Below, in pieces: positions 1 through 11,136 of a DNA stretch of 64,000 nucleotides (positions are counted from its first letter, which is position 1; each line of letters opens with the position of its first letter). The DNA comes from Ashinkailepas kermadecensis (Eukaryota > Arthropoda > Thecostraca > Neolepadidae): NCBI GenBank assembly GCA_034440615.1, contig JAOTOM010005048.1, positions 284,001 through 348,000 of the forward strand, read 5' to 3'. The notes below the pieces were generated by a model. The model searched no databases, was not told the origin of the DNA, and was given only the letters and a program-made list of their open reading frames with translations. The position numbers and the translations under genes were made by a program.

Positions 1-84
1 AGACTAAAAGTATTTACGATCAAAAATGATTACGAGCGAGTGTGAAACCCAAGCCCGACTGCTGTCGTGTACACGGTACGGGAG

Positions 85-131
85 TTCACCTGATCTGTTC
101 ACCTGATCTGTTCACCTGATCTGTTCACCTG
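85..131. repeat. 13-bp tandem repeat, 3.6 copies
   Basis: The unit TTCACCTGATCTG starts at 85, 98 and 111, with a partial copy from 124. The copies are identical, so the expansion is recent. No coding potential is seen around it. Confidence 0.9.
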
Positions 132-570
132 TCCGCCGGGATGGCGCAACACGGCCGTGGAACGTGGAACTGTAGTAACTCGTGTACTCCAGAGGTAGGC
201 GTTCTAAGTTTTCACTCGGTGTCAAATGTGTCTTGTAATTGTATTTCCGTCCTCTTGTTATCCAGATAGTCTTCATGAAGCATGCTTAAGCTCCGTTCAA
301 ACAAATAGGGTTGCGGGTGGCCCTTCCGAGAGCAGCCAACTTCCAAAAGCGTTTCACCGAGTGAAGAACATTCAAGTTCTAATGTTGATCCAAAATGAAA
401 TCTACTCTTTTCAACTTAATATATATTCACCTTCATCACAATATTTTCCCTGAAGTCCTCTCAATTTCTGTTCAAAGAAAGGGGTTTGTGGAAATAGTCC
501 GTGCACCGGCAACTACCGATAGATTTCGCACCGCAGGTGGCAGCCGGCGGCCGTCACCATGGGACAGGGG
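132..570. other. No gene seen
   Basis: Ordinary-composition DNA with only short open frames (75 and 63 codons) that have no recognisable motif. The last 60 bases begin to resemble the minisatellite that follows. Confidence 0.5.
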
Positions 571-935
571 TGTGGCGGATGGTTAGTGCTCCGTCACCGC
601 GAGCCATGGTGTGGCGGGTGGTTAGTGCTCCGTCACCGCGAGCCATGGTGTGGCGGATGGTTAGTGCTCTGTGGCCGCGGAGTGGCGGGTGGTTAGTGCT
701 CCGTCACCGCGAGCCATGGTGTGGCGGGTGGTTAGTGCTCCGTGGCCGCGGCCCAGGGGTGTGGCGGGTGGTTAGTGCTCCGTCACCGCGGGCCAGGGGT
801 GTGGCGGATGGTTAGTGCTCCGTGGCCGCGGACCAGGGGTGTGGCGGGTGGTTAGTGCTCCGTCACCGCGAGCCATGGTGTGGCGGGTCTTTAGTGCTCC
901 GGAACCTGGGTTCAGTCCCGGGGAAGGTGCCGATC
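571..935 (+). repeat. 39-bp minisatellite with tRNA-like (SINE-like) units
   Basis: Nine units start near 571, 610, 649, 681, 720, 760, 800, 840 and 879, with periods of 39-40 bp and one of 32. Each begins with GTGGCGG(G/A)TGGTTAGTGC, which resembles the D-arm/A-box region of a tRNA. The last unit runs into a segment with GGGTTCAGTCCC at about 909, which resembles a B box. The simplest reading is a tRNA-derived SINE whose 5' part has been tandemly amplified. Tandem repetition is certain; the SINE origin is inference. The open frames across it on both strands are by-products of the repeat. Confidence 0.8.
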
Positions 936-2504
936 CTTTATTTCTGTTTTTAGTAATGCGACTTGGTGAGGGTTTCGAATCTGACATGACATCACATTAG
1001 CTATGCATACATGCTTAAAGGCGTGGCGGCATAAACACTCGAGGCGCTGTCCCCATGTGCTACGGCTGATATACATGGAAATTCGTCTTCATATACGCTT
1101 TTAACACTTACCCTCGCTCGTCCAGCGCATTCATAGGCGCCTTATACTCAGGTATTCCAGGCAAACATCTATAATTAAATTAGAGAGGGAGGAAGGGGAT
1201 GCATCCAGTCATTACATAACGAAATTGTAAAGTAAACATCCAAGTTCAATTATTCAACTTTAGAAATTTTTCGAGTATTTCCGGTTTAAAAAAGCATGCC
1301 TGCTTTGAGGCAGGTACCTCCTTCTTTGCATTGAGTCGGTGTAAAACTTCAATAGGTTTTGCGGCGTGAGAAGCTAACTGCAGTATGGATTCCACAGGCT
1401 TTTTCTTGTAGTGGGATATTTGGCGATACCACCTACACCATTGCAGCTTGGGGAGTTGCTTTATGCACTTTTATGGATCATTGCTCACTCAATTGTTAAT
1501 TTGCTTCCCAATGTTTCCTGGATTTAGCATGGGACTATGTAAAGTTTCCCCGGCCCACGCAATGTTGGGAATACTATACCTAATGTATGCAGTGCCCCCT
1601 CTCCCAATCGACTTCATTAAATATCGCCTGGGGTTGCAGGAAAACTTCAAGTCATGCCTTGCAAAGCAGTTCCGGTTGCAATCGTGTTGGAAGCCATTTC
1701 TCTGCAGCCGCAGACCTTAAACGTTATCTCATATATCGTGGTCGACTGCTGATCCAAAAATACATCAGCAATGGCCAGCTCTCCATCTGCTGGTGGTATT
1801 CCCTTAGTTTGCTGAGGTGCCCCCGATCCGATTCCAGCTGCCTTATCTCACGCGCACACCGTCCAGGCTGAGCGTTGCGATGCCAGTCGTCCCTGGTCGA
1901 ACGTGTCTCCCTTCTGGCGGCGGCGGCTGGCTCGGAGGGGAATGGGGTACGGGTGACGGCTGGCTATCGCGTGGAAAATCAGCCACTTCGCTGAGGTTCT
2001 GACCAATGCTGGCGCGGAGAGGAAAATCCCAAGATGTGCACGCCTGAGTACATTGTAAAAACACACCGAGAACATAAATTTTAACATAAGCAAATTATAC
2101 GTAGTATGCTTAATATTCATAAAATGCCGGACATCCATTCAACTCAACTTATGTTTTTCACTGGCTATAAGAACCCAAAACAGTTCTGAGAATGATAGTC
2201 TTAAACCTATGTGAAGAGTTGAATAGCATGATGAACGCGAGACGTTCGAAACTATTTCCCTTCATTAGAAAGCAAAACCTGAGGAAGGAAGAAATCAGTA
2301 CGAGCGAGGACGCACTCCGAGCGAGTTTACTCCTGTGTACACTGTTGTACATGCGACCAGTATAAGGCACCATTGGGTGGAAGTTTGACGAGAGAAAACA
2401 GGAGGCGGCTGTGGGGCTCCCATGCTATTGGCACAAGGTCAAGCAACTTACCATGACTGGACACTTTTGGTCTGATAATAACTTCGCCTTCCTGGCAGCC
2501 TGTA
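936..2504. other. No gene recognised
   Basis: Mixed-composition DNA with open frames under 100 codons and no recognisable domains. Around 1115-1137 a short stretch ending GGCGCCTTATAC resembles one at 7807-7841 (CCCTCGCTCGT followed by GGCGCCTTATAC), so part of it belongs to a dispersed repeat. Confidence 0.5.
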
Positions 2505-2700
2505 AAGATATGCACCTTATTGCGTCCAATTTGTGCGGAAGTACTGGAATTTCAGAGATTGGTAAAACCTACTTCGATAAACCGGCACGTTAAAAAATAT
2601 GACATGCGCCCTATATATTCGGCAGAGGACCACGATTGCAAATCAATCCAATTCAGAGGAAATTGGCTGCAACCTTGCTGAAATCGGGCTCATCTTCCAA
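2505..2700 (-). repeat. Dispersed repeat family Z, fragment (minus strand)
   Basis: Read on the minus strand, this segment contains GATTTCAGCAAG and TTGGACGCAATAA in contexts matching the copies at about 6,595-7,365 and 13,625-13,855. It is unclassified, with no coding region or clear ends. Confidence 0.5.
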
Positions 2701-2970
2701 AAATAGTGTACGTATCTCAACCTTAGATATACTATGCTAAATATCGTCGAATTAGCATAGACCTTGGGTTCTTTCACGACGCATTCGACTGCTGGGTGAC
2801 ATAGCGTTGCCAACCTCTCACGCCGATTGGCCGCGGGTGCACTGGGTGCCACGCCGTCAGGTGTGTCACGTTTTTTTCTGTCTAACGGTTTTCCATCTCA
2901 GTTCATGCTGCATGACGCATGCAACTGTTCTCCTAATTATTGTATTGTTCTCTTTACTGAAGAGAACTGG

Positions 2971-3156
2971 TGTACATTCGAAGCGGGATGTCGGTAGCTC
3001 AGTGGTTAAACTGAGCGTCTGCAACACCAGAGGTACGGGGTTCGATTTCCCGCGATGCCCGCCCTTCCTGCCATGGTGAAAGGCAAGCGACGCCATATGG
3101 CCTCAGCTGCTGAGGGCGTCGTAAAGCCACAATCCAATCAAATGTACATTGGAAGC
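2971..3156 (+). mobile_element. tRNA-derived SINE, copy A, with 14-bp target duplication
   Basis: The element body is 2985-3142. It starts with a tRNA-like head: A-box region TAGCTCAGTGGTTAAACTG and B-box region GGGGTTCGATTTCC. After the head come GTGAAAGG, GCGACGCCATATGGCCTC, GGGCGTCGTAAAG and a tail rich in CAATCCAA. The flanks TGTACATTCGAAGC (2971-2984) and TGTACATTGGAAGC (3143-3156) are a 14-bp target duplication with one mismatch, which fixes both ends and shows L1/CR1-type retroposition. It shares its non-tRNA body with copies at 38,298 and 57,725, although the heads differ. It sits 70-80 bp upstream of the CR1-like element. Confidence 0.85.
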
Positions 3157-4960
3157 CACTGTAAGTTAACCCTCCCCGTCTCGGGGTTTGATATGCCCCC
3201 CCCCCCCTCCTAGTGGGTGGGGTACGCTATGGCATGTAATAGGTTGGAAGGTCTTATAATAACTACAGAAGATGTAGACAAACAGTTGCAGAATATGAAG
3301 CCTAATAAAGCTGCTAGACCGGACGATATATATGCCAGGATCTTAGTAGTGTGCTCACGTTTTAGCGATTCCCCTAGGTATCATTTCCAGGCCGTCTATG
3401 GGGCATTCTGAAGTCCCTGAATATTGGCGCAATGCAAATGTAACACCAATTTTCAAAAGAGGAAGCAAAAAGTGTGTAGGAAACTACAGGTCAGTCAGTT
3501 TGATCTCAATAGTTTGCAAGGTGCTAGAAAAACTGGTCAAGCAGAATGTTCAGACTCATTTAGATAAGCACAAGCTTTTAAGGGATACTCAACATGGATG
3601 TCGTTCTTGAAGATCATATTTAGCTAACCTACTGGAGTTCATTGAGTAAGTAACTAGAGAAGTAGACAATCAAAGCAGGATAGATGTTGTGTACTTAGAC
3701 TTTAGCAAAGAATTTGATAAAGTTCCACACAAGAGTCTAGTTCAAGAACTAGAGCAGCATGGGATTGATGGAAAAGTTCAGGGTTGAATTAAAGCATGGT
3801 TAAGGGTACGGAACCAAAGAGTAGTGTTAAATAGACGTAAACCCGAATGGAATGGTATTTTAAGTGCAGTGCCAGAGGGCTCTGTTCTAGGTCAACTTCT
3901 CTTAACATCTTTGTGAGTAACATTGAGGTAGGGCTGAGGAATAGGGCGTTCAAATTTGCTGATGATATCAAGTTGGTAGGAGTGGATAACAGCGGTGATC
4001 AATGGTCATATTCAACTAGACTTGGACTTGGAGGACCTAAGAAGTAGGCTGATCAATGGCAGATGTCCTTCAACTATGAAAAGGTGTAAGGTTATGCATC
4101 TGGGATCTGGAGGTGATACTTTCAGATATACAATGGGAGGTGGGGAAATTCATGTCATTGAAGAGGAAAGAGACCTAGGTGTATTAGTTTTAAAGGACCT
4201 TAAAGCAGAAAAAACAATGTACCTCAGTTTGGAACAGGGCAATCAGAATGCTGGAAATTATTAATAGGAATGTGAAGATTAAAAGCAAGGAGTCATGAGA
4301 GAAAACAAAACTGCAGATACTTAGCCTACGTGTGACCCTACTTGGAATATTCTGTACAGGCATGGAACCCTTACTTAGGATGAGGTATAGATATGCTAGA
4401 AAGAGTGCAATGCACAGCCACTAGACTCTAGACTAGACTTAGATTAGAACTGGCTTTCCTAGACCACTAGACTTAGATTTATTGAAATGTATAAATTCGC
4501 TAAAAGGTTAGATGAGGTTAATCTCAATCATGTTCTTCTATTTAGAGTCTCACATAAGGGTCATCAATTCAGATTAGACAAGTCAAGGTGTAGGACAGTT
4601 AAGCGACAACAGTTTTTCAGTCGAATGGTGATTGATCAATGGAATAGACTGCCTGCTGATGTTGTAGGGAGTCCCTCATTGAATGTATTTACAAATAGGC
4701 TGGACAAGTATTTTAGGTTGGAGAATCTTGTTTTGGAGTTCTAATTAGAGGTGGGTGGGGTTATATTTATGCTGGTAGGTGGGTGGGTGGGTGGGTAGGA
4801 TGTTGGTAGACAACTTCCTTAGAATTTAGGATTTAGAATTGGTTAGGATGTTGAGTATCTTTTTGTCATAGCTTATTGTATCTTCCCTATACAGGCTTAA
4901 CCCGCATGGGCCCCTGTGATTCTTATTAAGTCTGAACACTTTATGACTTTATGACCTTAG
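3157..4960 (+). mobile_element. CR1-like non-LTR retrotransposon, 5'-truncated and decayed
   Basis: The recognisable part runs from about 3,225, within the reverse transcriptase domain, to a 3' end of two ACTTTATG octamers at 4937-4956. Short octamer tails are typical of CR1 elements. Upstream of the octamers is a conserved tail containing AGGCTTAACCCGCATGGGCC (4889-4908). The same tail occurs at 50,468-50,490 and, inverted, at about 22,820-22,845, so the window holds three copies. A GGTG-rich simple repeat interrupts the 3' UTR near 4,777-4,800. No target duplication was identified. Confidence 0.8.
3217..4744 (+). pseudogene. CR1-like reverse transcriptase remnant
   Basis: Fragments in different frames assemble into the order of a CR1 reverse transcriptase. 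At 3259-3345 the frame reads KQLQNMKPNKAARPDD (fingers region). At 3398-3610 it reads WRNANVTPIFKRGSKK followed by NYRSVSLISIVCKVLEKLV. At 3847-4047 it reaches the catalytic FADD motif (3955-3966). At 4487-4744 it ends with the C-terminal FFSRMVIDQWNRLPADVV signature and the stop. In-frame stops (for example at about 3608 and 3785) and frameshifts make it non-functional. The endonuclease and ORF1 are absent, consistent with 5' truncation during target-primed reverse transcription. Confidence 0.85.
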
Positions 4961-6239
4961 CTGCTCAGCGAGGCACCCTCCGTCGGACTGACGCTTGCCC
5001 GCGGTCGCTCGACGTCAAGGAGAACAGATCACGCGGCATAACGAGTGACAACACCAGTTTCTCCCACAATTAGGATTGGGTTGATAGATTCCCCTCAGTA
5101 TTTTGAAATTCCAACGTTACGCCCACGGGTGTTGTATGAAAAATCTAAGCATTCAGCTTTAAAGTTCCCTCAACCACCTTGCCCTTGAGGAATCAATGTA
5201 TGGCGATATAACCACATGGCTAGCGGCCAGCTGGCAGTAAGCGGTGCTTGCTACTGAAGCCGATTGAGTTTCTCCATAAAATGTTGTCTTTTGTCACTTG
5301 AAAGAAGATATGTGGTAAGTGTTTAAGTGCTCCAACAATCAAAATTAATACACCAGTTATAATTGTGTGATAATTTTGTTATAATTGTCATTGTTGTTAT
5401 AATTATCAATTGTGTAACAGTTATAATAATTGTCTAGAGTTACTGAGCCGATCCCGAAAGCAACAGTCAATTTTACTTTCGCGGACCCCATTCATGGGTA
5501 CATTACAACGTGACCGACGGCTGGCTGCCTGGCCCGTAGACACTGCCTGCTGTACCGACATGGACTAAGTTTCTCGATAAAACATTCTCGTTGACAAACA
5601 AACAAAAAATTCGCTTATTTTAAACAAAATATAGCTGCTGCAAAAGCTGCTAAAAGTGAAACTAAGAAAACGAGGTTTGATCCTGTATTCTGTCGGTATT
5701 TGGGCGGTGCCGACCGCCGGCCACACCAATACTACCGCCAATAATACTCTTTGCATGTTTTCTTGGAACAAAAATGCGCACACTTTACAGAAAATTTGTG
5801 GTGGAAGCAGCTAAAAACAAAACAAAAAACAAGTCTAATTCTGGGGGAAGGAATTCGGACTTGAAACGTAATGGCAAAATCAAAAATTTGACGGTTGAGT
5901 TGGGTCGCTCAGATGAACGCCTATTACATACACAAGGGAGTACACTCGCCCGGGCCTCAGCCTCACTCCCAACAAGGGTTCATCTGAGCGATCCGGCGCG
6001 ACCGGCCCGACCGTCATGCTTTTGAAGTGCTAAGGACTTGTCTAATACAGCACTTCAAACCCTAATGCCTTCGGTCGGAATCTGGTCTTCTAACATCTCA
6101 TTTACTTTTATGCTCAGCGGCTTTTTCCACATCTTTGAAATGGCTATTTTGTATTGAAAGAGAAGGCTTTATGTAAGGCGGTGCCAAGCCGGTGGGGTCG
6201 GCACCCCCTAAGGGCCAACCAGCCGGCTGCCGGTCACGT
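4961..6239. other. No gene recognised; AT-rich tract and a small inverted-repeat unit
   Basis: About 5,340-5,440 is an AT-rich stretch with repeated TTATAATTGT-like words. About 5,240-5,300 and 5,540-5,590 resemble each other loosely (GTTTCTC followed by ATAAAA). At 5,891-6,016 imperfect inverted ends begin and end with GACGGT/ACCGTC, and contain exact 14-bp arms TCGCTCAGATGAAC (5905-5918) and their complement (5978-5991). This could be a small MITE. No coding region was recognised. Confidence 0.5.
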
Positions 6240-7399
6240 GGTTATGTCAGTATGACCAGGGGTTTAGCTTTGTATGCTTTTGGAAGGGCACTTGCTCCCT
6301 CCTCCAATGTTTGCTTTGCCCATCCCCCAAAATGTAAACTTGTAACATGGGACCCTAAGTGATATCCCCCTTTCCCAATCCATTTTGGTCCGCCCATTGT
6401 CCATTCCCTGTATTGTGCCCTCCCAATAGTTTTCAGAAACCTATGACTATGGCTATGCCACGTGACTTGCGTGTCCCGATGCCGGTTCACTGCGTGGCCA
6501 GCGTCAGTCCGCTGGAGGGTGCCGCGCTGGACGGTTGCTTGCAGCATGAACTGGGCGGGGGTTGGGCTGAGAGACAAAAAGGCCGTGATGCAGCGTGGCA
6601 CCTATGCTAATTCGGCTAAAACAGCTCAGCATAGTGGATTAAAGTGCGAGATACTCACACCATGTTGATCAGACGGGCCCAATTTCAGCAAGAGCAGCCA
6701 ATTACGCCTGAATCTGAGTTTTTTTTTTAATCATGGAAGCCTCCATTGGGGAGTAATTTCAGCAATTAGTGACTTCAATTTCAGTCGACAGCGACAGTTG
6801 GTGTTGGATGAATGAGTGTGAACTAGAGAAAGAGTACACTTTCCAAATACTGAAGTATATGGTCTTTGTTTTAAACCATATGGGAAGGACCTTGCCACTT
6901 CAACATGGGTTTTGATAGCTGAAGTAGGTACATACCTACGTACCTATATGAATGAGATCTCGCACGACCACTTCATAGGGAACCTGAACGCACACTTACT
7001 TGTACTTCAGTATGGAAAAATTGCGTATGGCACACTTCATAGTAGTAGAGTTAATGCAGATGAAGTTTTAGCGCAATGTCAAGGGGTGGAATTCTTAGAA
7101 AGGTGCTGCAAGGTGCTACTGCCTTCAAATTCTTCCCTGGATTAAATTATTCAGCTGTCTTCAGGTGCATGAGCAAATTCTTCCCATTTAATGCCACATG
7201 CATTAAACAAATGAGGCTATTTTAGCGGGATCAGCAGCCTATTTTGTTTTCCGCTCTTCTGCCGAATATGAAGCATACCGTGCCAAATTGTCGAAATCAT
7301 GTTCACTTGCTTCTGAAAGTCGTGCACTTCCGCCAAAACTGGACGCAATAAAATGCATGCCTTCCCAGGCTCCCAAGAGAGCGCAGTTGCGGTCGGTCC
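6240..7399 (+). repeat. Dispersed repeat family Z, long copy
   Basis: Segments match the copy at 13,490-13,855 in order: a stretch ending GCAGCGTGGCACCTATG (about 6,590-6,606), ATTTCAGCAAGAG (about 6,682), CCTGAATCTGA followed by a T-run (about 6,708), and TCTTCTGCCGA then CTGGACGCAATAA (about 7,255-7,350). A 5' part (6,250-6,330, with TTTGTATGCTTTTGGAAGGG) resembles stretches near 42,260, 52,085 and 52,845. The family has no recognised coding region. About 450 bp between the matching blocks are private to this copy. Confidence 0.5.
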
Positions 7400-7552
7400 A
7401 GGATCTTAATGTTTAATACAACGAAGAATGGCTCTTAGATGCTCCTGGGTTTTAGACATTACGTGTAAAGAAAATATATGACCTTCAATATACCAGGGGG
7501 TGCTGAGTTGATATCAAAAGTAACGATAAAGGTTATATTTTATTACTCAACG

Positions 7553-7575
7553 TTTCGGCCAGGGGCCATCGTCAG
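7553..7575 (-). ncRNA. Hammerhead-core-like motif (left arm)
   Basis: On the minus strand CTGACGA is followed by a GGCC hairpin with a CCT loop and then GAAA. This fits CUGANGA, stem II, GAAA of the hammerhead ribozyme. Stem III and the cleavage site could not be assigned by eye, so activity is unproven. Confidence 0.5.
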
Positions 7576-7620
7576 GAGCTATTTTATCAGCGTCAGTTTA
7601 GCAGCGTCAGGCCATCACTC

Positions 7621-7643
7621 CTGACGATGGCCCCTGGCCGAAA
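7621..7643 (+). ncRNA. Hammerhead-core-like motif (right arm)
   Basis: CTGACGA (7621-7627), GGCC (7629-7632) pairing with GGCC (7636-7639), and GAAA (7640-7643). It mirrors the left-arm motif. Flanking ACTC and GAGT could pair around the core. A very short stem III, as in Penelope-type hammerheads, might require dimerisation. Confidence 0.5.
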
Positions 7644-7869
7644 CGTTGAGTTATAAAATATAACCTTTATCGTTACTTTTGATATCAACTCAGCACCTCC
7701 TGGTATATTGACGGTCGTATATTTTCTTTACACAGGATCTTAATGTGGCGGTTTAGTGCCCAATCCTGCGCCTGGCAGCAGCGGAAGCCCCAGCCCGTCG
7801 CCTGCCCTCGCTCGTTGAGCGCCTCTAATGGCGCCTTATACCGGTACCGTTGTGACGTCAGCATAGAGT

Positions 7870-10033
7870 TTGTGGACGGGCTGCAACCACCTTCTGCCGG
7901 CAACACGCCGACTGCCGAGACGGGCTGCAACCACCTTCTGCTGGCAACACGCCGCCTGCCGAGAGAGATGTCGGGACACCAGGCTGCAACCACCTTCTGC
8001 TGGCAACACGCCGCCTGCCGAGACGGGCTGCAACCACCTTCTGCTGGCAACACGCCGCCTGCCGAGACGGGCTGCAACCACCTTCTGCTGGCAACACGCC
8101 GCCTGCCGAGACGGGCTGCAACCACCTTCTGCTGGCAACACGCCGCCTGCCGAGACGGGCTGCAACCACCTTCTGCTGGCAACACGCCGCCTGCCGAGAG
8201 AGACGTCGGGACACCAGGCTGCAACCACCTTCTGCTGGCAACACGCCGACTGCCGAGAGAGACGTCGGGACACCAGGCTGCAACCACCTTCTGCTGGCAA
8301 CACGCCGCCTGCCGAGACGGGCTGCAGCCACCTTCTGCTGGCAACACGCCGCCTGCCGAGACGGGCTGCAACCACCTTCTGCTGGCAACACGCCGACTGC
8401 CGAGACGGGCTGCAACCACCTTCTGCTGGCAACACGCCGCCTGCCGAGACGGGCTGCAACCACCTTCTGCTGGCAACACGCCGACTGCCGAGAGAGACGT
8501 CAGGACACCAGGCTGCAACCACCTTCTGCTGGCAACACGCCGACTGCCGAGAGAGACGTCGGGACACCAGGCTGCAACCACCTTCTGCTGGCAACACGCC
8601 GACCGCCGAGAGAGACGTCGGGACACCAGGCTGCAACCACCTTCTGCTGGCAACACGCCGACTGCCGAGACGGGCTGCAACCACCTTCTGCTGGCAACAC
8701 GCCGACTGCCGAGACGGGCTGCAACCACCTTCTGCTGGCAACACGCCGACTGCCGAGACGGGCTGCAACCACCTTCTGCCGGCAACACGCCGACTGCCGA
8801 GACGGGCTGCAACCACCTTCTGCTGGCAACACGCCGACTGCCGAGACGGGCTGCAACCACCTTCTGCCGGCAACACGCCGACTGCCGAGGCGGGCTGCAA
8901 CCACCTTCTGCCGGCAACACGCCGTTACTGGCAACACGCCGACTGCCGAGACGGGCTGCAACCACCTTCTGCTGGCAACACGCCGACCGCCGAGACGGGC
9001 TGCAACCACCTTCTGCTGGCAACACGCCGACTGCCGAGAGAGATGTCGGAAACCCAGGCTGCAACCACCTTCTGCTGGCAACACGCCGACTGCCGAGAGA
9101 TGTGGGGACACAAAGGCAACACCTTTTTGCTGGCAGACACGCCGACTGCCGAGAGCGGACCGGCTGCAACCACCTTCTGCTGGCAACACGCCGACCGCCG
9201 AGACGGGCTGCAACCACCTTCTGCTGGCAACACGCCGACCGCCGAGACGGGCTGCAACCACCTTCTGCTGGCAACACGCCGACCGCCGAGACGGGCTGCA
9301 ACCACCCTCTGCTGGCAACACGCCGACTGCCGAGAGAGATGCGGGACACCAGGCTGCAACCACCTTCTGCTGGCAACACGCCGACCGCCGAGACGGGCTG
9401 CAACCACCTTCTGCTGGCAACACGCCGACTGCCGAGACGGGCTGCAACCACCTTCTGCTGGCAACACGCCGACTGCCGAGACGGGCTGCAGCCACCTTCT
9501 GCTGGCAACACGCCGACTGCCGAGATAGACGTCGGGACACCAGGCTGCAACCACCTTCTGCTGGCAACACGCCGACTGCCGAGACGGGCTGCAACCACCT
9601 TCTGCTGGCAACACGCCGACTGCCGAGAGAGGTGTCGGGACACCAGGCTGCAACCACCTTCTGCTGGCAACACGCCGACTGCCGAGAGAGATGTCGGGAC
9701 ACCAGGCTGCAACCACCTTCTGCTGGCAACACGCCGCCTGCCGAGAGAGATGTCGGGACACCAGGCTGCAACCACCTTCTGCTGGCAACACGCCGCCTGC
9801 CGAGAGAGATGTCGGGACACCAGGCTGCAACCACCTTCTGCTGGCAACACGCCGACTGCCGAGGCGGGCTGCAACCACCTTCTGCTGGCAACACGCCGAC
9901 TGCCGAGACGGGCTGCAACCACCTTCTGCTGGCAACACGCCGACTGCCGAGAGAGACGTCGGGACACCAGGCTGCAACCACCTTCTGCTGGCAACACGCC
10001 GACTGCCGAGAGAGATGTCGGGACACCAAGTGA
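7870..10033. repeat. Tandem array of 44-bp and 59-bp units (about 2.2 kb)
   Basis: The core of every unit is CTGCAACCACCTTCTGCTGG followed by CAACACGCCGACTGCCGAGA. Short units are 44 bp. Long units are 59 bp and carry about 15 extra bases including GTCGGGACACCAGG. The two lengths are interspersed irregularly, giving roughly 45 units. A common variant changes CCGACTGCC to CCGCCTGCC, clustered at both ends of the array. A degenerate block lies at about 9,095-9,165. Because 44 is not a multiple of three and the unit lacks stops in most frames, very long open frames (up to about 800 codons) occur on both strands. They rotate through frames every unit and are not genes. The right edge runs into a flank also found at 14,400-14,450. 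Confidence 0.95.
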
Positions 10034-10575
10034 TGTTGCGCAGCGGACCGCACAGGCAACACAAGTGCCGACATAGAACAATTATTTCGTGGACAAATAT
10101 TGTGAGTATTGGAATGGACATTCTGATTGACGGCGTTACATAACCCAAAACAATCGACGCGACGAAAAAACCAATAACCAACCAGTATTAACAGTCTGTC
10201 GATGGTGGCCGTAGGAACTATGGCATTATCAGAGTAACAAACACTGACTTGAAACAATTACTGGCAGCACAGACGAAAAATCTGTGTATAGTTATATGCT
10301 GCTGAGCAGAAACAGATCAGATGATTTTTTCACCCGGCATTTGCGGTACGAGTGACGCTTTATGAAATTGATGGCACGGGTAAAGCATAAATTTGTTTTG
10401 AGATTATCCAATATTCTAAGGGTCAACTCCTTAAGGTCTCATATTAAATCAGAATAAGACCAAGAGTTTTGAGTGCGAAGCACAATAAATCTCCATCGAA
10501 TAATTAATGCATGGCATTCAGTTTTGCAGAGTTCTTGGAAAATGTTTGTGTATGTGCGTGTGTATGTGTCTGTGT

Positions 10576-10642
<67 letters not shown>

Positions 10643-11080
10643 TATATGCCGCTTCGACGCATGCTGCGCCAAATCGTTCGGACGATTTGGCCAAGATTTT
10701 AACATTTGATGCGCCGGTTCGGTGGACAGATAATGGTCGTGGTTTCGGGTCAAAACGGGCACGTAAGTACGTGCTACGTGCTGGCAACTGGGGTCCTATC
10801 GAAATCAACTAGTCCGAGCTACAGCATATACCGCAATGCGCGCAAACGTGAAATTCGGTGTAAGCATGCGCCTTACAAGGAACCAGTGATTTTGGAGTCG
10901 GCAGCCGGGGGTGCTGTACCGTGTGACCGGCAAGCGCGTGCATCTGCTTTGAGTGGGGCCCTTCCAAGTTGAGAGAAGCGCGTGCTACAGCCACAAAATT
11001 TGAGACGGGTAGACTGTCAGCGCGACCATCCGGGTATACCCAATATGTGGCGGGTGGGTGAGGCATTGCGCGAGTGCTGC
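10034..11080. other. No gene recognised; (TA)n and short palindrome inside
   Basis: Apart from the microsatellite listed separately, a near-palindrome at 10,668-10,691 has 9-bp arms GCCAAATCG/CGATTTGGC around a 6-base loop. A TG-rich run at 10,545-10,575 precedes the TA tract. Open frames here encode only IY repeats or have no recognisable motif. Confidence 0.5.
10578..10648. repeat. (TA)n microsatellite
   Basis: About 35 TA dinucleotides with one AAA interruption near 10,640, preceded by a degenerate TGTG/TATG run. Confidence 0.95.
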
Positions 11081-11136
11081 ACGTACGGGTCCCATGTACG
11101 GGTCCCTGCACGTACGGGTCCCATGTCCCGTCCCTG
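11081..11136. repeat. Short tandem repeat with CGTACGGGTCCC
   Basis: ACGGGTCCC occurs three times within 40 bp in the context ACGTACGGGTCCCATG, with a degenerate last copy. Confidence 0.75.

Larger units (their letters stand above)
7413..7733. mobile_element. Fold-back Penelope-type insertion with 13-bp target duplication
   Basis: A 321-bp insertion lies between two identical copies of AGGATCTTAATGT (7400-7412 and 7734-7746). Inside are two inverted arms of 116 bp (7463-7578 and 7618-7733) differing at about four positions, with a 39-bp spacer between them. A unique 50-bp segment precedes the left arm. Each arm carries CTGACGA, a GGCC/GGCC stem and GAAA, the core of a hammerhead ribozyme. 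Such ribozymes are known in the terminal repeats of Penelope-like elements and in retrozymes. The assignment is from this motif and the inverted-repeat architecture; no coding sequence is present. Confidence 0.7.

Noticed and set aside
2985..3061. Functional tRNA genes at the three tRNA-like sites
   Set aside because: Acceptor stems do not pair, anticodon arms are irregular, and each is joined to a shared non-tRNA body. Two of the three also have target duplications. They are SINEs.
7870..10033. CRISPR-like appearance of the 44/59-bp, 61-bp and 70-bp arrays
   Set aside because: Units are directly adjacent without unique spacers, no cas genes are present, and the genome is eukaryotic.
7685..10257. 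Very long open frames (777, 798, 585, 552 codons and more) on both strands
   Set aside because: They arise from a 44/59-bp tandem unit lacking stops in most frames. Translation rotates through all three frames each unit, on both strands. No gene has these properties.
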